Positions 52,603-62,490 of a stretch of 64,000 nucleotides of DNA are shown piece after piece. The position numbers and the translations under genes were made by a program. The notes under the pieces are model-generated. The model ran no database searches and was not told the DNA's origin. It saw only the letters and a list, made by a program, of their open reading frames with translations. Origin of the DNA: Segetibacter aerophilus (GTDB lineage: Bacteria; Bacteroidota; Bacteroidia; Chitinophagales; Chitinophagaceae); NCBI RefSeq assembly GCF_007991655.1, contig NZ_BJYT01000002.1:124001-188000 (forward strand). The letters are read 5' to 3'. The first letter of the stretch is position 1. Every line of letters begins with the position of its first letter.

Positions 52603-54721
52603 GTCAAGACGTGGTAGCATCATCAAAACATTGCAGAGAAGGTGGAATCAGCAAAGCTTAGTTGCTTATCTCATCCTGTCATTTGCTGTAACCTGCGTCG
52701 CTTCAACTATTGTTATCGAACTTTTTGATGCACCTTTTTTCATTGTACCAGTTGTCTTGATAACTGTTCTTGTTCTTTTGTTTTTTGGGGTTGTAAGAAA
52801 ATTTACTGAGCAAGATGTAGCTCTATTTTTAAATCGAGCCTTTCCCGAATTCGAAGAAAGCAGCCATCTTCTGCTGAAACCATATGATAGTTTAAACCTG
52901 CTTGAGAGGCTGCAGGTTTCCAAGGTTGAGAGCAGGATGGTAGCTACATATCCAACTCCTGCAGTTGTAAAAAGAAAACTTAAGACGGCCTTTATTTTAC
53001 TTACAGCAGGAGTATTATTAAGCGTTGGTCTTTTAACCCTTCCAGCCGAATCATTCCAAAAAATATCCAAAGCAGGCTTAGTAGGAAATTCTATAAATCC
53101 AGGCAAACGTGAAACAAAACCTGCGGAAGTAACAGATGCCAAAGTAATCATTGATCCACCCGCTTACACAGGAAAAAGTACACGGGAACAAGATCGATTT
53201 AATGTTGTAGCAGAGCAGGATGCGATGATAACATGGAATATTGCAACAACCACCCGGGTAAAAGAAGTGCAACTAATTTTTAATGATAAAGTTGTACTGC
53301 ACTTACAACCTGTAGACAAAGGTTTCACGAAGTGGTCGGGTAGAAGACAAGTTAAAAGCGCAGGTTTTTACCAGGTTAAGATTGCTAACAGTCTTTCTGA
53401 GTTATACCAGGTGGAAATGATAAAAGATCAACCACCTGTTATAATCGTTCAAGCACCACAGCCAAATACTGTTATTGAATATGGACAGCCGCAAAAAGTC
53501 TTAATAAATGTTGCCTTGACTGATGATTATGGGATTGAAAATACTTTCATCAATGCTACCACTGCAAGCGGAAGCGGCGAAGCTGTAAAGTTTAAAGAAC
53601 AACAAATTCCTTTTGCAAATTTTTCAGCAGGAAACAAACAGTACCAGTTACAAAAGCAGGTTGACCTTGCAGCGTTAGGAATGCAACCAGGCGATGAATT
53701 GTATTTTTATGTAAACGCAAGAGACAATTATCGCCAGGAAAAACGGAGTGACGTATACATCGTAAGAATGGAAGATACAACGCAGCTCATGAGTATGGAA
53801 GGATTGGTAAATGGTGTTGATTTGAAGCCGGAATTTTTTAGAAGTCAGCGACAAATTATAATTGAGACAGAGCAATTGCTTAAAGACAGGGACACGATTA
53901 GTGTGGAAAGTTTTAACAAAAAGAGCAGTGATTTAGGAGTAGATCAAAAATTACTTCGGCTTCGATATGGTAAGTTTTTAGGTGAAGAAAATGAAACTGA
54001 AATTGGCGGAGATCATGAACACGACGAAGCAGGAAATACTGATGGTGCAAATGCTGGCAATGCAGACAAAATTTTAGACCAGTACTCACATAAACACGAC
54101 AATGCTGAAGACGCCACTTTCTTTGATGCAAAAACAAAGAAGCAATTATTAGCCACATTGTCAGAAATGTGGAAAGCCGAACTGCAGCTTCGAACCCTCA
54201 AGCCTAAAGCAGCATTACCTTTTGAATACAAAGCACTACGACTGCTAAAAAACCTTCAACAACAGACAAGAGCTTATGTGGGCAAAACAGGATCTAAGAC
54301 AACACCCTTAAAACCCGAAATCAGGTTGACGGGAGACTTAGCGAAAGTGGAACAGCCGGTCGTTGAGCAACAGTTCGAACAAAAAGCAGATCCTGTTACA
54401 ACACTTAGGAAAGCGCTGGGCATTTTGGAGTTGGCAAGAAGTAAAGAAACATTGCAAAGGACTTCGATAGAAATACTCGAACAGGCAAGTATGTTGTTAA
54501 GTACAAAAGCAGCATCAGAACCTTCAAACTACCTTGCTTCTTTAGAAGCTTTAAAAAGAATTTTGAAAAAGAACTACAAGGCTAGCGATGTAAACCTTGC
54601 AGGAAGCGCTTTTCAAAAAATGATTCGTTCGGTTTCAGCAATTCCCCAGCAATCTAAAGCGTCTCCTGATATGAAGTTGTCGCAACGCTATTTTCTGAAT
54701 CTAAAGCGGCAAAATGATTGA
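52595..54721 (+). CDS. DUF4175-like membrane protein
   Basis: I chose ATG 52595 (MDESRRG), which overlaps the previous stop by 8 bases; a longer open frame upstream lies inside the previous gene. The 708 residues have helices at about 22-42 and 47-65 and a third at about 130. A large extracytoplasmic part follows, with beta-domains (VIIDPPAYTGKSTREQDRF), DDYGIENTFINAT and long helical, Glu/Lys-rich regions near the end. The layout is like DUF4175 proteins that accompany this cluster. It overlaps the next gene by 8 bases. Its role is not established. Confidence 0.75.
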   Translation: MDESRRGSIIKTLQRRWNQQSLVAYLILSFAVTCVASTIVIELFDAPFFIVPVVLITVLVLLFFGVVRKFTEQDVALFLNRAFPEFEESSHLLLKPYDSLNLLERLQVSKVESRMVATYPTPAVVKRKLKTAFILLTAGVLLSVGLLTLPAESFQKISKAGLVGNSINPGKRETKPAEVTDAKVIIDPPAYTGKSTREQDRFNVVAEQDAMITWNIATTTRVKEVQLIFNDKVVLHLQPVDKGFTKWSGRRQVKSAGFYQVKIANSLSELYQVEMIKDQPPVIIVQAPQPNTVIEYGQPQKVLINVALTDDYGIENTFINATTASGSGEAVKFKEQQIPFANFSAGNKQYQLQKQVDLAALGMQPGDELYFYVNARDNYRQEKRSDVYIVRMEDTTQLMSMEGLVNGVDLKPEFFRSQRQIIIETEQLLKDRDTISVESFNKKSSDLGVDQKLLRLRYGKFLGEENETEIGGDHEHDEAGNTDGANAGNADKILDQYSHKHDNAEDATFFDAKTKKQLLATLSEMWKAELQLRTLKPKAALPFEYKALRLLKNLQQQTRAYVGKTGSKTTPLKPEIRLTGDLAKVEQPVVEQQFEQKADPVTTLRKALGILELARSKETLQRTSIEILEQASMLLSTKAASEPSNYLASLEALKRILKKNYKASDVNLAGSAFQKMIRSVSAIPQQSKASPDMKLSQRYFLNLKRQND

Positions 54722-56522
54722 TTGGAATTACGTTGTGATTGGCCTTAGCCTGTTCCTGCTTTTCTTCCTGATTCGGAAGGAAGTAAGGCGAAGCAATAGG
54801 GCAAGATTAGGGTGGCGTTTAATTGCAACAATACTTGCAGTGATCAGTTTCGCTTGCCTGGCTTTACCCATTACCTACAACCACACTGAAGCTGTAGGTG
54901 TAACTAAAGAGGCTGTTCTTCTGACTGATGGTTTTAGCCGTGATTCGGTAAATAAATTCATCAGTCAAAATAATGCTGTTCCTGTATTAACTACTAATAA
55001 AAATCTATCTGACGCAGCTAAGTTCAATGCTGTTTTTGTACCCGACATAAGTTTACTTTCTCGCACATATAGCGACATTACTACTTTCCATGTCTTTGGG
55101 TATGGAATGTCCAAGGACGAATTACAGCACATAAAAAAGGGGTCTGTAATTTTTCATCCAACTAAACTTTCTGCCGGAATTTCATCCATTAGCTGGAATC
55201 AGAAAATGAAGACAGGGGAGAAGCTTTTTATCCAGGGACGTGTTGAAAATTCTACTTCCGGTAAGTTGAAAATTGTTTTAAAAAGTTTCAATGCTACGCT
55301 TGATTCTGTCGCCCTTGCAAATGGTAATAACCAACGATTTGAACTCACTACAATTCCGAAACATGGCGGTCGTGCAGTATACTCAATTGTTTTTTTGTCA
55401 GGAAAAGACACAATCGAAAAAGAATTGGTTCCAGTGCAGATAGAGCAAGGGGCAGCGTTGAAAGTGCTGATGCTGGCTGCTACGCCTGATTTTGAAAACA
55501 GGTTTTTAAAAGATCGTCTCGGAGAAAAGGGCTATAAAGTAGTGGCCAGAACTACCATTAGTAAAAACAAGTTTAGAAAAGATTATCTCAATACGTCCCC
55601 GCTCCCTGTTGATCGAATTACCACTTCACTGCTCAATAATTTTGATATAGCCATTGCCGATGCCGCAGCATTACAGGCCTTGTCAAAAACTGAACAGGCA
55701 ACATTGCAAGGGCAGGTAGCTTTGGGACGTATGGGCCTAATTGTAAAAGTAGACAGTGGTATGCAAAGCTCATCTTTTTATGGGCGTCGTTTTCCTTTGG
55801 TAGCACAGGCTGGCAATCAGGATCAAAACATACAGTTGAAACTTAGCGATACTTCCAGTAAGTTGCCTGCCCTGGCAATAGAAAATCCTATATTTATTCG
55901 AAGCGTTTACGGCACTCAACCTGTTGTGATGGATAAGCAAAACAGGGTTTTTGCTAACAGCACATTGATGGGAGCAGGCAAGATTATACTAACGACAATA
56001 ACGAATACTTTTAGCTGGGCACTGTCCGGTTATCAAAATGAATACGATCAATATTGGTCAGAGCTTTTGAACAAGGCAGCACCTAAAAAAACTGCCTCAG
56101 AGGTTTGGGGCATTTCGCCTGCTTTTCCTGCAATCAATCAACCTGCACAATTACAGGTCGAGACAAGTAATGCCGGAGTTCCGCATGGGCAAATTGGTGA
56201 AGCTTCAGTTTTTCTTAAAGCCCATTCCGATTTGCCGTTTCGATGGGAGGGGACTTATTATCCAACGTCAGTTGGATGGCGAACCGGTGTTCAAATGGAT
56301 GGTGTTCGTTTTTATTGGTATGCCTATAACAAACAGGACTGGACAAAGGTAAGGGCTGCCGAAACGTTAGAAGCGACTAGACAATTTGTGACCGAAAATG
56401 GAAACACTGTAAAAGCGAGTGAAAAAGTGTTGCAAACCACAAAAGCTGAATTTCCTAAGATTGTCTTTTTTATGCTATTTCTATTATTTGCCGGTTATTT
56501 ATGGGTTGAGAATAAATTTTGA
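54714..56522 (+). CDS. Large membrane protein, end of the MoxR cluster
   Basis: The 602-residue protein has N-terminal helices at about 5-20 and 34-51 (YVVIGLSLFLLFFLI, WRLIATILAVISFACLALP) and a C-terminal helix FFMLFLLFAGYLW. The loop in between has a beta-rich part and an amidotransferase-like region with VLMLAATPDFENRFLKDRL. It is the last gene of the tightly packed operon DUF58-BatA-DUF4175, overlapping its predecessor by 8 bases. Similar proteins are found at this place in related clusters. Function unknown, probably envelope-related. Confidence 0.75.
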   Translation: MIDWNYVVIGLSLFLLFFLIRKEVRRSNRARLGWRLIATILAVISFACLALPITYNHTEAVGVTKEAVLLTDGFSRDSVNKFISQNNAVPVLTTNKNLSDAAKFNAVFVPDISLLSRTYSDITTFHVFGYGMSKDELQHIKKGSVIFHPTKLSAGISSISWNQKMKTGEKLFIQGRVENSTSGKLKIVLKSFNATLDSVALANGNNQRFELTTIPKHGGRAVYSIVFLSGKDTIEKELVPVQIEQGAALKVLMLAATPDFENRFLKDRLGEKGYKVVARTTISKNKFRKDYLNTSPLPVDRITTSLLNNFDIAIADAAALQALSKTEQATLQGQVALGRMGLIVKVDSGMQSSSFYGRRFPLVAQAGNQDQNIQLKLSDTSSKLPALAIENPIFIRSVYGTQPVVMDKQNRVFANSTLMGAGKIILTTITNTFSWALSGYQNEYDQYWSELLNKAAPKKTASEVWGISPAFPAINQPAQLQVETSNAGVPHGQIGEASVFLKAHSDLPFRWEGTYYPTSVGWRTGVQMDGVRFYWYAYNKQDWTKVRAAETLEATRQFVTENGNTVKASEKVLQTTKAEFPKIVFFMLFLLFAGYLWVENKF

Positions 56523-56600
56523 TTTTCCTGGAAACGGTTTAGATTTTAAATTAGCTTCGCCTCGAAAGCTACTGCTGCCAATAGGTTTGCAGATGAAGTG

Positions 56601-56620
56601 ATTGCGACGCAACGATGCTG
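56601..56620 (-). repeat. Dispersed GCGACGCAAC element, copy c
   Basis: ATTGCGACGCAACGATGCTG between the MoxR operon and tldD. A short version of the element listed at 44461 and 62294. Confidence 0.5.
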
Positions 56621-56716
56621 CCCCGGAAACTGATGCTGGTATCCCCGAAAAAAACCGCCAAAACTTAGCTGAATTTTAAACAGCATTTTTTAGTAAAATT
56701 TTAAACGAGTAATATT

Positions 56717-58354
56717 TTGAACAGAAAAGACTTTCTAAAAATGTCTGCGTTGACGGCAGGCGGATTTGTGCTTCCAAAATCTTTTCTCTTTGGTAATCCT
56801 GTTGATGCAATGGAATTATTGAACGAAGGAATGGATGTAGGCATGAAAAAGCAACTTTCAGATGCGGCGCTCACTGCTGCACGAGCAAAGGGCGCTTCTT
56901 ATGCTGATGTTCGGATTGGTCGCTACTTAAATCAATTTGTATCTACAAGGGAAAAGAGGGTGCAGGGAATTGCTAATACTGAATCTTTTGGTGTTGGTAT
57001 TCGTGTGATCGCTAATGGTTGCTGGGGCTTTGCGGCATCAAATAACGTAACCAAAGAAAACATTGCGAAAACGGCTGAAAGAGCTGTTGCGGTTGCAAAG
57101 GCAAATTCGAAAATCCAGGCAAATACAGTGCAGCTTGCTCCTCAAAAAGGGTATGGCGAAGTGGCGTGGAAATCACCGATTGAAAAAAATGCTTTTGAAG
57201 TTCCGGTAAAAGATAAGGTTGATCTTTTGATGACTGTCAACAGCGCTGCAATGGCAGGTGGTGCAAACTTTGTAAACTCTGCGATCCTTGCTGTTAACGA
57301 GCAAAAGTATTTTGCATCAACTGATGGTTCTTATATAGACCAGGATGTTCATCGACTGTTCCCAACTTTTACAGTAACCAAAATTGATAAAGCTTCGGGT
57401 AAGTTTGAAACTCGTAAGTCGCTTAGTTCACCAGTTGGAATGGGCTATGAATACCTAACTCCGCTGCCTAATACTAAAGTTCAAGGCATTGTTACCCGTT
57501 ACAAAGACCGCTATGATATTTTAGAAGATGTAAAAAATGCTACAGCCGATGTTGATCAAAAACTGAAAGCTAAAACTGTGGAGCCGGGTAAGTATGACCT
57601 CGTGCTTGATCCCTCACACCTTTGGTTGACGATACATGAATCTGTTGCTCACCCGACAGAATTGGATCGTGTGCTCGGCTACGAAGCGAACTACGCTGGA
57701 ACAAGCTTTTTGACCTTAGATAAGTGGCAATCGAAAAACTTTAAATTCGGAAGTGACATCGTAAATATTCATGCTGATAAACTGCAAAAAGGTTCATTAG
57801 GCGCAGTTGGTTACGATGATGAAGGTGTGAAAACAAAAGAGTGGGAGATCATCAAAGATGGAATTTTAGTGAACTACCAGGCGATTCGTGACCAGGCTCA
57901 CATCATTGGGTTGAAAGAATCACAGGGTTGTTGCTATGCACAGACGTGGGCCGACGTTCAATTTCAAAGAATGCCAAATGTGTCTTTGGTACCAGGCAAA
58001 GCGAAGTTGAGTGTAGATGATATGATAAAAAATGTTGAGAAAGGAATTTACATTATTGGTGATGGGTCGTTCTCAATTGATCAGCAGCGGTACAACTTCC
58101 AGTTCGGCGGACAAACATTTTACGAGATCAAAAACGGTAAAATTGCGGGTATGTTGAAGGACGTTGCCTACCAGGCAAACACCCGTGAATTCTGGAATAG
58201 TTGCGTAGCAATTGCCGACGAAAGTGATTACAGGTTAGGTGGAGCATTCAACGATGGAAAGGGACAACCTGCCCAATCAAATGCGGTTTCTCACGGTAGC
58301 TCTACCACCCGTTTTAATGGAGTAAATGTTATTAATACAGCAAGAAAAATCTAG
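56717..58354 (+). CDS. tldD: TldD-family metalloprotease, paralogue 1
   Basis: The 545-residue protein has an N-terminal Tat-like export signal (NRKDFLKMSALTAGGF, with RK instead of RR). The TldD metal site HESVAH lies near residue 306 inside LTIHESVAHPTELDRVLGYE, with the conserved QGCC and FNGVN regions further on. TldD works with TldE/PmbA as a heterodimer protease on unfolded peptides. It starts with TTG. The tldE gene follows after 9 bases, so the pair is an operon. A secreted version of TldD is common in Bacteroidota. Confidence 0.9.
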   Translation: MNRKDFLKMSALTAGGFVLPKSFLFGNPVDAMELLNEGMDVGMKKQLSDAALTAARAKGASYADVRIGRYLNQFVSTREKRVQGIANTESFGVGIRVIANGCWGFAASNNVTKENIAKTAERAVAVAKANSKIQANTVQLAPQKGYGEVAWKSPIEKNAFEVPVKDKVDLLMTVNSAAMAGGANFVNSAILAVNEQKYFASTDGSYIDQDVHRLFPTFTVTKIDKASGKFETRKSLSSPVGMGYEYLTPLPNTKVQGIVTRYKDRYDILEDVKNATADVDQKLKAKTVEPGKYDLVLDPSHLWLTIHESVAHPTELDRVLGYEANYAGTSFLTLDKWQSKNFKFGSDIVNIHADKLQKGSLGAVGYDDEGVKTKEWEIIKDGILVNYQAIRDQAHIIGLKESQGCCYAQTWADVQFQRMPNVSLVPGKAKLSVDDMIKNVEKGIYIIGDGSFSIDQQRYNFQFGGQTFYEIKNGKIAGMLKDVAYQANTREFWNSCVAIADESDYRLGGAFNDGKGQPAQSNAVSHGSSTTRFNGVNVINTARKI

Positions 58355-58363
58355 TAAATAATT

Positions 58364-59698
58364 ATGGCTATTTTAAATAAAGAAGAAGCGCAGGCACTCC
58401 TAAAAAAAGTGGTTGCTTTTTCAAAAGCAGATGAGTGCGAAGTGAGCCTTACCGGTTCTGAAGGTGGAAACATTCGTTATGCACGCAATGCTATTTCGAC
58501 ATCCGGCGATATCAGCACGCTGAGCCTGGGAGTAACTTCCACTTATGGTAAGAAATCGGGTACGGCCACCATTAATGAATTCGACGATAAGTCTCTTGAA
58601 AAGGTCGTTAGGCGGTCAGAAGAGCTTGCGCAGCTGGCTCCTGAAAATCCCGAGTATATGCCTTTGTTAGGTCCGGCCACTTTTAAGGAATCTATCACCT
58701 ATGTTCCCGCAACTGCCGCCATGACCCCTGAAAGCAGGGCAGACGCTGTAGCTAAAAGTATAAACGTTGCCAAAGAAGCAAAGCTGGAGGCTGCAGGCTA
58801 TCTTGAAAACACAACCGGTTTCAGGGCTGTTGCAAATTCAAAAGGTTTGTTTGCTTATAACAATGATACCGATGTTATTTTCACCATCACCACACGTAAT
58901 GAAGCCGGAACAGCTTCCGGTTATGCTGCTAAAGGGTACAACGATGTGACGAAATTGGATACGTTCACGGCAACAAAAACTGCTGCTTCAAAAGCGAATG
59001 GATCACTCGGTGCAAAGGCTATCGAGCCGGGAAAATATACAGTTATTCTTGAGCCCGTTGCCGCCGTTTACATGCTCGAAAATATGTTTCGTGGCCTGGA
59101 TGCCCGTAGTGCTGACGAAGGCAGAAGCTTCATGAGCAAACCAGGTGGTGGTAATCGCAAGGGCGAAAAATTAATGGATGATAAAGTTACTATTTACTCA
59201 GATCCATTTAATCCTGAATTGCCTGCTGGTACCTGGAACGGCGAAGGTTTTCCATTAGAAAAAATGAACTGGATTGATAAAGGGGTAGTAAAAAATCTTT
59301 CTTATTCTCAATATTGGGCGAAGCAAAAAGGTGTAAAACCCGTTCCATTTCCTTCCAATATTATCATGGAAGGTGGCACCGCTACAACTGAAGAATTAAT
59401 CAAGAGCACCGAGAGGGGAATTCTCGTTTCACGCCTATGGTACATTCGTATGGTAGACCCTCAAACGTTGCTGCTCACAGGATTGACAAGAGATGGAACT
59501 TTTTATATAGAAAATGGTCAGATTAAATACCCGGTAAAGAATTTCCGCTTCAACGAAAGCCCTGTAATCATGCTGAATAATGTAGAAGCATTAGGCAAAC
59601 CCGAACGGACAATCAGCGTAGAGTCGTACCGCAGTTATTTGATTCCACCGATGAAAATAAGAGACTTTACATTCACGTCTTTATCGGACGCTGTTTAA
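58364..59698 (+). CDS. tldE: TldE/PmbA-family protein
   Basis: The 444-residue protein has the PmbA/TldD fold but lacks the HExxxH metal site, as TldE does. Recognisable segments are GVTSTYGKKSGTATINEFD, LEPVAAVYMLENMFRGLDAR and a final FTFTSLSDAV. No export signal is evident, in contrast to the TldD neighbours; this is odd for a partner that should work with a Tat-exported subunit. It ends before a strong terminator at 59710. One tldE serves three tldD-like genes here. Confidence 0.88.
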   Translation: MAILNKEEAQALLKKVVAFSKADECEVSLTGSEGGNIRYARNAISTSGDISTLSLGVTSTYGKKSGTATINEFDDKSLEKVVRRSEELAQLAPENPEYMPLLGPATFKESITYVPATAAMTPESRADAVAKSINVAKEAKLEAAGYLENTTGFRAVANSKGLFAYNNDTDVIFTITTRNEAGTASGYAAKGYNDVTKLDTFTATKTAASKANGSLGAKAIEPGKYTVILEPVAAVYMLENMFRGLDARSADEGRSFMSKPGGGNRKGEKLMDDKVTIYSDPFNPELPAGTWNGEGFPLEKMNWIDKGVVKNLSYSQYWAKQKGVKPVPFPSNIIMEGGTATTEELIKSTERGILVSRLWYIRMVDPQTLLLTGLTRDGTFYIENGQIKYPVKNFRFNESPVIMLNNVEALGKPERTISVESYRSYLIPPMKIRDFTFTSLSDAV

Positions 59699-59709
59699 AA
59701 TTTTTACCC

Positions 59710-59762
59710 ATCTGCTATTGATTGTTTCCGCTTTGAAGCTTTCAATAGCAGATTTTTATTTT
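59710..59762 (+). terminator. Strong rho-independent terminator after tldE
   Basis: ATCTGCTATTGA and TCAATAGCAGAT pair over 12 bases around a 20-base loop, followed by TTTTATTTT. It closes the tldD-tldE operon. Confidence 0.88.
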
Positions 59763-59786
59763 GGGCCAAGCTGAAGTAGACGATTA

Positions 59787-59818
59787 AGCATTGTTGCGTC
59801 GCACACTTGTACTGTTGT
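59787..59818 (+). repeat. Dispersed GCGACGCAAC element, copy d
   Basis: The element in the opposite orientation: AGCATTGTTGCGTCGCACAC followed by TTGTACTGTTGT. It lies between the tldE terminator and the vapBC-like pair. Confidence 0.5.
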
Positions 59819-59867
59819 ATTAAAAGGACCCACCTTCCAATTCCACAAAACATCTTAAATTTGAGGT

Positions 59868-60092
59868 ATGCAAGTACAAGTAGATATCGGTTTTGAGCAG
59901 TTGCTTAAAATAGTAAAGACTTTACCTTCTGCACAGTTGATGCAATTGAAAGCAGAGATTGAAAAAGAAGCTAAAGGTGCGGACGCAATCGATTTAGAAG
60001 CTTTGCTTTTAAATGGACCTACTGCCACTAAAAAGCAGTTGGAAACAATAGCCAAAAATAGGAAAGCCATCAACGAATGGAGAACAATATAA
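59868..60092 (+). CDS. Antitoxin-like partner of the PIN toxin
   Basis: The 74-residue protein starts with a strand MQVQVDIGFEQLL, then helices with LPSAQLMQLKAEIEKEA and a charged end ATKKQLETIAKNRKAINEW. The size, the charge and the position just before a PIN-domain gene, overlapping it by 16 bases, identify it as the likely antitoxin. A TAAATTTG sequence, like the Bacteroidota -7 box TAnnTTTG, lies 5 bases before the ATG, which would give a nearly leaderless message. Confidence 0.75.
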   Translation: MQVQVDIGFEQLLKIVKTLPSAQLMQLKAEIEKEAKGADAIDLEALLLNGPTATKKQLETIAKNRKAINEWRTI

Positions 60093-60466
60093 TTCTTGTT
60101 GATACTTCCATCCTTATAGATTATTATCGTAAAACTGACAAGCTTAATTCTGCCTGGATCGCTTTATTAAAACGGGGTTATAGTTTCAGCATTTCAGCGA
60201 TAACAAAGTATGAAGTTTATTCTGGAGCTACGGAAAGCCAGCTACAATTTTGGTCCTCAATATTTCATGCTATTCCAGTTATTGGTTTCGATGAAGCTTC
60301 GGTTGACACTGCTGTTAAAATAAATAGTGCTTTAAAAAAGAAGCGAAAGCAAATAGACATTGCTGATTTATTTATTGCAGCAACAGCAGTAACTCATCAT
60401 TTACCTCTTGCAACTTTAAATAGAAAGCATTTTGATAGGATTGAAGCTCTTGATATTGTAAACTAA
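60077..60466 (+). CDS. vapC: PIN-domain toxin (VapC-like ribonuclease)
   Basis: The 129-residue protein carries the acidic residues of the PIN nuclease: Asp in VDTSILIDYY, Glu in TKYEVYSG, Asp in DIADLFIAATA and the final LATLNRKHFDRI. VapC enzymes cut tRNA or rRNA when freed from their antitoxin. It overlaps the antitoxin-like gene by 16 bases. The pair lies between the tldD-tldE operon and the second tldD paralogue and could have inserted there or simply lie between duplicated copies. Confidence 0.88.
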   Translation: MENNIILVDTSILIDYYRKTDKLNSAWIALLKRGYSFSISAITKYEVYSGATESQLQFWSSIFHAIPVIGFDEASVDTAVKINSALKKKRKQIDIADLFIAATAVTHHLPLATLNRKHFDRIEALDIVN

Positions 60467-60557
60467 CCCACTCCAGCAACCGAACCTTTAAAGCTATTAG
60501 CATGTCGACCGGCGCCGTGTGAAATGACTTGTACTTAATTCCACTAATGTTTTTATT

Positions 60558-62192
60558 ATGAAAAGAAGAGACTTCCTTCAATATACCAGCCTCGGTTTAG
60601 GTGCCGCTTTTGCATCAAATATTCCTGTTTTCGGTAACATCGTTTCACCTGAACAATTCTTAGAACCTGTAGATACAAGGCTTAAAAAGCAGATTGCTGA
60701 TATGGTTCTTACAGCAGCAAAATCAAGGGGTGCTTCTTATGCAGACGTAAGAATTGGTAGGTACATGAGGCAATACATTATCACCCGTGAAAAAAACGTA
60801 GAAAGCATAACCAATAGCGAGTCGTACGGCATTGGAATTAGGGTATTGGCAAATGGAAGCTGGGGTTTTGCAGCGACAGATAAAATGGATAACGAGAGTA
60901 TTTTGAAGGCAACAACAATAGCTGTTGATATGGCTAAAGTAAATGCCAAACTACTTTCCGAGCCTGTAAAACTTGCACTGCAAAAAGGGTATGGAGAAGT
61001 CAGTTGGAAAACACCGATCGAAAAAAATGCTTTTGAAATTCCGATAAAAGATAAGGTTGATCTCCTGCTGACGGCTAACGGTATTGCAATGGCAAATGGC
61101 GCAACTTATATAAACAACGCAATGTATTTAATCAACGAACAGAAGTATTTCGCTTCTACCGACGGATCATATATAGACCAGGATGTACACCGCATTTGGC
61201 CAACTTTTACCGTTACAAAAACGGATACGAAAACGGGCAAGTTTGAAACACGCAACTCGTTAAGCTCACCCATGGGCATGGGCTACGAATACCTGATTCC
61301 AAGGGAGCAAGACAAGATGAAGGGCCTGGTAACGGTTTACAACAAAAGGTATGACATGCTCGAGGATGTAAAGGCTGCAACCTTGCAGGTAGATGAAAAG
61401 CTAAAGGCAAAACCCGTTGAGCCAGGCAAATATGATTTAGTGCTTGATCCAACTAACTTGTTTCTTACCATACATGAATCTGTTGGTCACCCTACAGAGT
61501 TGGACCGGGTTTTAGGTTACGAAGCCAATTATGCCGGAACAAGCTTTTTGACATTAGATAAATGGGAATCAAAAAAATTTAAATTCGGAAGCAAGCTTGT
61601 AAACTTCAAAGCAGACAAAACTGATCCAGGAACTTTAGGCGCAGTAGGTTACGATGATGAAGGCGTTAAGACGAAAGAATGGGACATTATTAAAGATGGT
61701 ATACTTGTAAGCTATCAGACAACAAGAGACCAGGCTCATATCATTGGACTAAACGAATCGCAGGGATGCAGTTATGCTGAAAGCTGGAATAGTGTTCAGT
61801 TTCAAAGAATGCCTAACGTTTCACTAGAGCCTGGCAAATCTCCATTAAAGCCTGCAGATATGATTAAAAACATTGAAAAAGGTTTATACATGCTGGGGCG
61901 TAACTCGTACTCTATCGACCAGCAGAGATACAACTTCCAATTCAGCAGCCAGCTTTGCTACGAGATTATTAATGGCAAAATCACAGGCATGGTAAAGGGC
62001 GCCGCTTACCAGGCTAACACACAAGAGTTTTGGAATTCATGTACTGCTATTTGTGATAAAAGTGACTATCGCCTCGGTGGTTCTTTCTTCGACGGAAAAG
62101 GTCAACCGTCACAGGTGAGTGCTGTGTCCCACGGATGTTCGACTACAAGGTTTAATGGGGTGAGCGTCATAAATACGGGAAGGAAGATTTAA
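60558..62192 (+). CDS. TldD-family metalloprotease, paralogue 2
   Basis: The 544-residue protein is closely similar to paralogue 1 over its whole length. It has a Tat signal with a true RR pair (KRRDFLQYTSLGLGAAF), the metal site HESVGH within LTIHESVGHPTELDRVLGYE, and a Cys in SQGCSYAE. It should be exported folded and act as a peptidase, possibly with the same TldE. Gene copies 1, 2 and 3 suggest local duplication followed by divergence. The start is ATG. Confidence 0.9.
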   Translation: MKRRDFLQYTSLGLGAAFASNIPVFGNIVSPEQFLEPVDTRLKKQIADMVLTAAKSRGASYADVRIGRYMRQYIITREKNVESITNSESYGIGIRVLANGSWGFAATDKMDNESILKATTIAVDMAKVNAKLLSEPVKLALQKGYGEVSWKTPIEKNAFEIPIKDKVDLLLTANGIAMANGATYINNAMYLINEQKYFASTDGSYIDQDVHRIWPTFTVTKTDTKTGKFETRNSLSSPMGMGYEYLIPREQDKMKGLVTVYNKRYDMLEDVKAATLQVDEKLKAKPVEPGKYDLVLDPTNLFLTIHESVGHPTELDRVLGYEANYAGTSFLTLDKWESKKFKFGSKLVNFKADKTDPGTLGAVGYDDEGVKTKEWDIIKDGILVSYQTTRDQAHIIGLNESQGCSYAESWNSVQFQRMPNVSLEPGKSPLKPADMIKNIEKGLYMLGRNSYSIDQQRYNFQFSSQLCYEIINGKITGMVKGAAYQANTQEFWNSCTAICDKSDYRLGGSFFDGKGQPSQVSAVSHGCSTTRFNGVSVINTGRKI

Positions 62193-62490
62193 TCGTTTAT
62201 TCTTCTATTTCTGAAAAACAGCAAATTCCCGTCTTAAAGCTTCAAACCTTCGTACGACAGGTAAGAAGTGCCTTTCAACGTAAGAGCTGCGCACGGCTGA
62301 ATAAAGAAAATACAAGTACAAGTGAGTGACACAACGATGCTCAATCAGCTTGTTCTGCTTGCTAAAAGAGTGCCTTATCCACTGCCATTTATCCCTTTAT
62401 TTTTCCTGCGATAAATTTCCAAAAACTCTTCTGGTGAATTTATTTAACTTACTATCCATATCTTCTTCATAACTCTAAACCAACACAATT
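62193..62490. other. Gap between tldD paralogues 2 and 3
   Basis: About 300 bases. It contains copy e of the dispersed element. No gene, and no strong terminator by eye. Confidence 0.5.
62294..62342 (-). repeat. Dispersed GCGACGCAAC element, copy e (diverged)
   Basis: CGGCTGAATAAA, a TACAAGTACAAGTG middle and ACACAACGATGCT. The block order equals copy b at 44461, but the core has drifted (GTGACACAACG). Confidence 0.45.
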
